Part shown: positions 61,601 through 64,000 of the stretch, piece after piece
Layout: the number at the start of each line of letters is the position of its first letter
How positions within the stretch are numbered: position 1 is the stretch's first letter
Assembly (NCBI GenBank): GCA_030581615.1
Contig: JAKTTT010000038.1
Location: 1-64,000 of the forward strand
From: Alloascoidea africana
Taxonomy: Eukaryota; Ascomycota; Alloascoideomycetes; Alloascoideales; Alloascoideaceae
Direction of reading: 5' to 3'
Length of the DNA: 64,000 nt
Program-made: the position numbers and the translations under genes
Notes under the pieces: generated by a model
The model's database searches: none
Told to the model about the DNA's origin: nothing
Seen by the model: the letters and a program-made list of their open reading frames with translations, nothing else

Positions 61601-63349
61601 GCGATTCTTGGAGAAGCCGGTATAAAGCTGTGGGTGCTTACTGGTGACAAGATCGAGACGGCTATAAACATTGGATTTTCTTGTAATTTGCTACAAAACA
61701 ACATGGAGTTAATCGTGATTAAATCTGATCAAGGAACACCGGAGGAGATGGATTCAATATTAACGAACTACTTGGAAAAGTACTTTAAACTAACTTTTGA
61801 TGCTGCTGAGTTGCAAAAGGCAAAGAAAGAGCATACACCACCTCCTCCAACCCACGCACTTGTTATAGATGGAGATGCTCTTCGATCTATTACCGCATTT
61901 GGACTACAAGAAAAATTTGTTTTCTTGTGTAAGCAATGTTGTTCTGTGCTATGTTGTAGAGTTAGTCCCGCTCAGAAGGCTCAAGTGGTGAGAATGGTAC
62001 GAGAAACGTTGGATGTCATGACTCTGGCTATCGGAGACGGTGCGAATGATGTTGCAATGATCCAGGCAGCTGACGTTGGTGTGGGTATTGCTGGAGAAGA
62101 AGGAAGACAGGCTGTGATGTCTTCGGACTTTGCACTTGCGCAGTTTCGATTCTTGACAAGGCTTATTCTGGTTCATGGAAGATGGTCTTACAAACGTCTT
62201 TCAGAAATGATTCCGTGTTTCTTTTACAAGAACATTGTCTTTACCGTTTCACTTTTCTGGTACTCTATTTACAACGACTTTGACGGATCGTATCTATTCG
62301 AGTTTACCTACCTCATGCTCTACAATTTGTTTTTCACCTCACTTCCCGTCATTTTCATGGGCGTTCTGGACCAGGATGTATCAGATACGGTTTCGCTTTT
62401 GATTCCTCAGTTGTACAGAACCGGCATATTGAGACAGGAATGGACGCAACAAAAGTTTTGGTGGTACATGTTTGATGGTCTCTACCAATCTGTCATTTCA
62501 TTCTTTTTCCCCTATCTTCTCTACTATAAGGGTACTTTTACTAGTTATTCAGGATTGCCATTGGATCACAGGTATTCGATTGGTATTCTTGTTGCTGCGA
62601 TTGCTTCCATCTCCTGTAATATTTATGTTCTTCTTCATCAATGCAATTGGGACTGGCTAAGCTATATCATTATCTGGTTCAGTATTCTGTTGTTGTTTTT
62701 CTGGACTGGTGTTTGGGGCGCTTTTACCTATGCACAAGAGTTTTACAAGCTCGGTCCCAATCTTTATGGAAGTGCCATTTTCTGGGCTTGTTTGTTCCTC
62801 GGTATTGTTGCATGTTTGCTGCCTAGGACATTTTACGATACAATTCAGAAAATTTATTTTCCCAAGGATATTGACATTGTTAGAGAAAGAATCAAACTAG
62901 GCGAATTCAAGGGATATCCAGAACAAGGATATGACCCAACAGCACCGAAAGAATTGACGAGTGAAGATGAGCAGTTGGCGATTGATAACCCGAGTATTCT
63001 AATACAGCAGCAGCATGGCTCTGAGGTTCAACCACCAAATCCTATAGACCCAGCGGTGGATCCAGAGGCAGGAACTTCAAACGGAAATCGAAATCGAAAC
63101 CGAAACAAGAAAGATCGATCAAATTCTATTCTCAGAAGATACATCTACTCAAAACCAAACAAGCGAGTCATGTCTGGTCTTGCACCTCCTCCTCCTCCTT
63201 CAGAGATTTTCAATAGAATTAATCGCTCTGCAAGGACATCTCTAGATGGTCTTCGGTCGTCCATGGACCTTCCTGGATTGACACAAGCTCAAACGCTACT
63301 TTCGATCCATTCTAGAGGAACTGGCGGAGATGCTTTAAGTGGACATTGA
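58638..63349 (+). CDS. P4-ATPase phospholipid flippase, Dnf1/Dnf2 type, two exons
   Basis: Exons 58638-59243 and 59327-63349; the 83-nt intron has donor GTAAGC and branch TTACTAAC. The product has 1542 residues, near Dnf1 (1571). Conserved parts in order: '[20 protein letters not shown]' before TM1, TM1-2 across the splice junction, '[17 protein letters not shown]', the TM4 P4 motif 'PISLYIS', the phosphorylation loop DKTGTLTQN (D at about 654), '[19 protein letters not shown]', '[16 protein letters not shown]', '[19 protein letters not shown]', then six C-terminal TM helices. The cytosolic N-terminus is Ser/Gln-rich and the tail has Asn/Arg repeats and Pro runs. It moves phosphatidylcholine/ethanolamine inward at plasma membrane and endosomes, with a Cdc50/Lem3 partner. 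A Dnf rather than Drs2 or Neo1 assignment rests on length and on the insertion before the actuator domain. Confidence 0.93.
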
Positions 63350-63857
63350 CCTTTATTCATCTAATCTTCCTCTTTATTGTTCTTTTCCTTCATGTTTAGA
63401 ATTGTAATTTTTTAGTCATTGTTCTTGCTTTATCTATTTTTGTCTGTTTTATAATGCTTTTCAATGTTTTTCCCTTTGTCTTCCTATCTTTTTTTTTTTA
63501 TCCCAAGAAACAAGTGTCACAATTGTGCCAAACACGAAATGCATCATGACCTATCTCGCTATTTACTTACTTCTTCTTTCTTCCTTTCTTCGTCACCGTG
63601 GACACTTCTCTTTTTCCATAACCAAATTTGTTTTGGTCTTCTTGCCCTGTAACGAGTTTATGCTCTCCTACAGACTTTTGTATCTTGTTATTTTTTGTTT
63701 GTAACATGAAGTTACTAGTGTGTATGCATTAGGATAGGTCTTTTGAATAATAATAGATATACTTGCTCCAATTTAGATTAATTCCCAAGCGAGCCAATCA
63801 TTTTCCACACTTCTACCAAACTCCTTACTTAACTACTACTTTCTTCTGCCACATAAC
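63350..63857. other. P4-ATPase 3' flank and left end of the transposase unit
   Basis: 508 bp. The first part is a T-rich 3' flank with T-runs near 63480. The left terminal inverted repeat of the transposon that starts coding at 63858 may lie between about 63700 and 63857, but with the right end outside the window I cannot place it. Confidence 0.5.
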
Positions 63858-64000
63858 ATGTCTTCAAATTCTAAAGAAGCCAATCTCCTCATTGACATCC
63901 AGGCTATCAAACAAGTTACAAAACTCAGCATCCGGAAAGCTGCCCAGATCTACTCTGTTCCCAATTCAACACTACGCACTAGGATGAATGGAACCCGCGC
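63858..64000 (+). mobile_element. pogo/Fot1-type DNA transposon, start of transposase ORF (partial)
   Basis: An ATG at 63858 opens a frame of 47 codons to the window end. It reads as a psq-type helix-turn-helix: 'LLIDIQAIKQVTKLSIRKAA' then 'QIYSVPNSTLRTRMNGTR'. This is the N-terminal DNA-binding domain of pogo/Fot1/Tigger transposases (Tc1-mariner superfamily), where it normally precedes a CENPB-type HTH and a DDE catalytic domain. The visible part is intact. Whether the element is active, decayed or domesticated cannot be judged from this end. Confidence 0.7.

Noticed and set aside
1-64000. CRISPR arrays, bacterial operons or prophage
   Set aside because: All genes are eukaryotic with spliceosomal introns; no spaced direct-repeat array of CRISPR type is present.

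Overview
The window reads as chromosomal DNA of an ascomycete budding yeast from an early-branching, intron-rich lineage. The evidence is compact nuclear genes whose introns carry GTAAGT/GTATGT donors and TACTAAC-like branch sites, an 8-exon APN1, and a DHX35-type helicase (a family absent from Saccharomyces cerevisiae). Alongside these sit typical yeast genes: CAT8, HOG1, RGP1, PUT1, DPH6, RIF1, SKT5, RTN1, DNF-type flippase, MRN1. The exact genus cannot be read from the sequence; Dipodascus/Geotrichum/Magnusiomyces-like yeasts are one guess.

Layout. 1-990: right end of a Ty3/gypsy-type LTR element abutting a tRNA-Ala. 3.2-7.2 kb (minus): a five-exon gene for an AMPK-beta/Crp1-like CBM48 domain followed by an ~860-residue exon dominated by a Glu/Ala/Lys/Arg repeat. 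7.6-8.8 kb: an unrecognised acidic nuclear-type protein, transcribed divergently. 10.9-12.7 kb: four-RRM protein MRN1. 13.6-16.6 kb (minus): CAT8/FacB-type zinc-cluster regulator with a 24-nt microexon. 16.6-20.5 kb: gene-poor. 20.5-24.3 kb: HOG1 and RGP1. 24.3-27.4 kb: gene-poor. 27.5-33.3 kb: zinc alcohol dehydrogenase, PUT1, DPH6. 33.5-35.3 kb (minus): a Nup98-family protein with GLEBS and the C-terminal Nup98 domain but no FG repeats. 35.7-37.2 kb: APN1. 37.6 kb: intron-bearing tRNA-Gln. 38.9-45.1 kb: RIF1. 45.3-50.5 kb: head-to-head pair of a Sec7-PH ARF-GEF (SYT1-like) and an SKT5/CHS4-like Sel1 protein. 50.9-54.3 kb (minus): reticulon and DHX35-like helicase. 54.3-55.7 kb: gene-free, with a copia RNase H fossil. 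55.7-57.4 kb (minus): amidase. 58.6-63.3 kb: DNF-type P4-ATPase. 63.86 kb to the end: the start of a pogo/Fot1-type transposase, cut by the window.

There is no operon logic here; genes are individually transcribed. Several belong to shared physiology: CAT8 (gluconeogenic/C2 control), ADH and PUT1 (alternative carbon and nitrogen sources), HOG1 (stress), and a trafficking/cell-surface set (RGP1, SYT1-like, SKT5-like, RTN1, DNF). Neighbourhood does not prove functional linkage.

The two most unusual coding observations are the FG-less Nup98 relative (33455-35332) and the CBM48 protein with its very long charged repeat (3212-7235). Splice structures were derived by hand from reading frame, splice signals and family alignment from memory; no database search was run.
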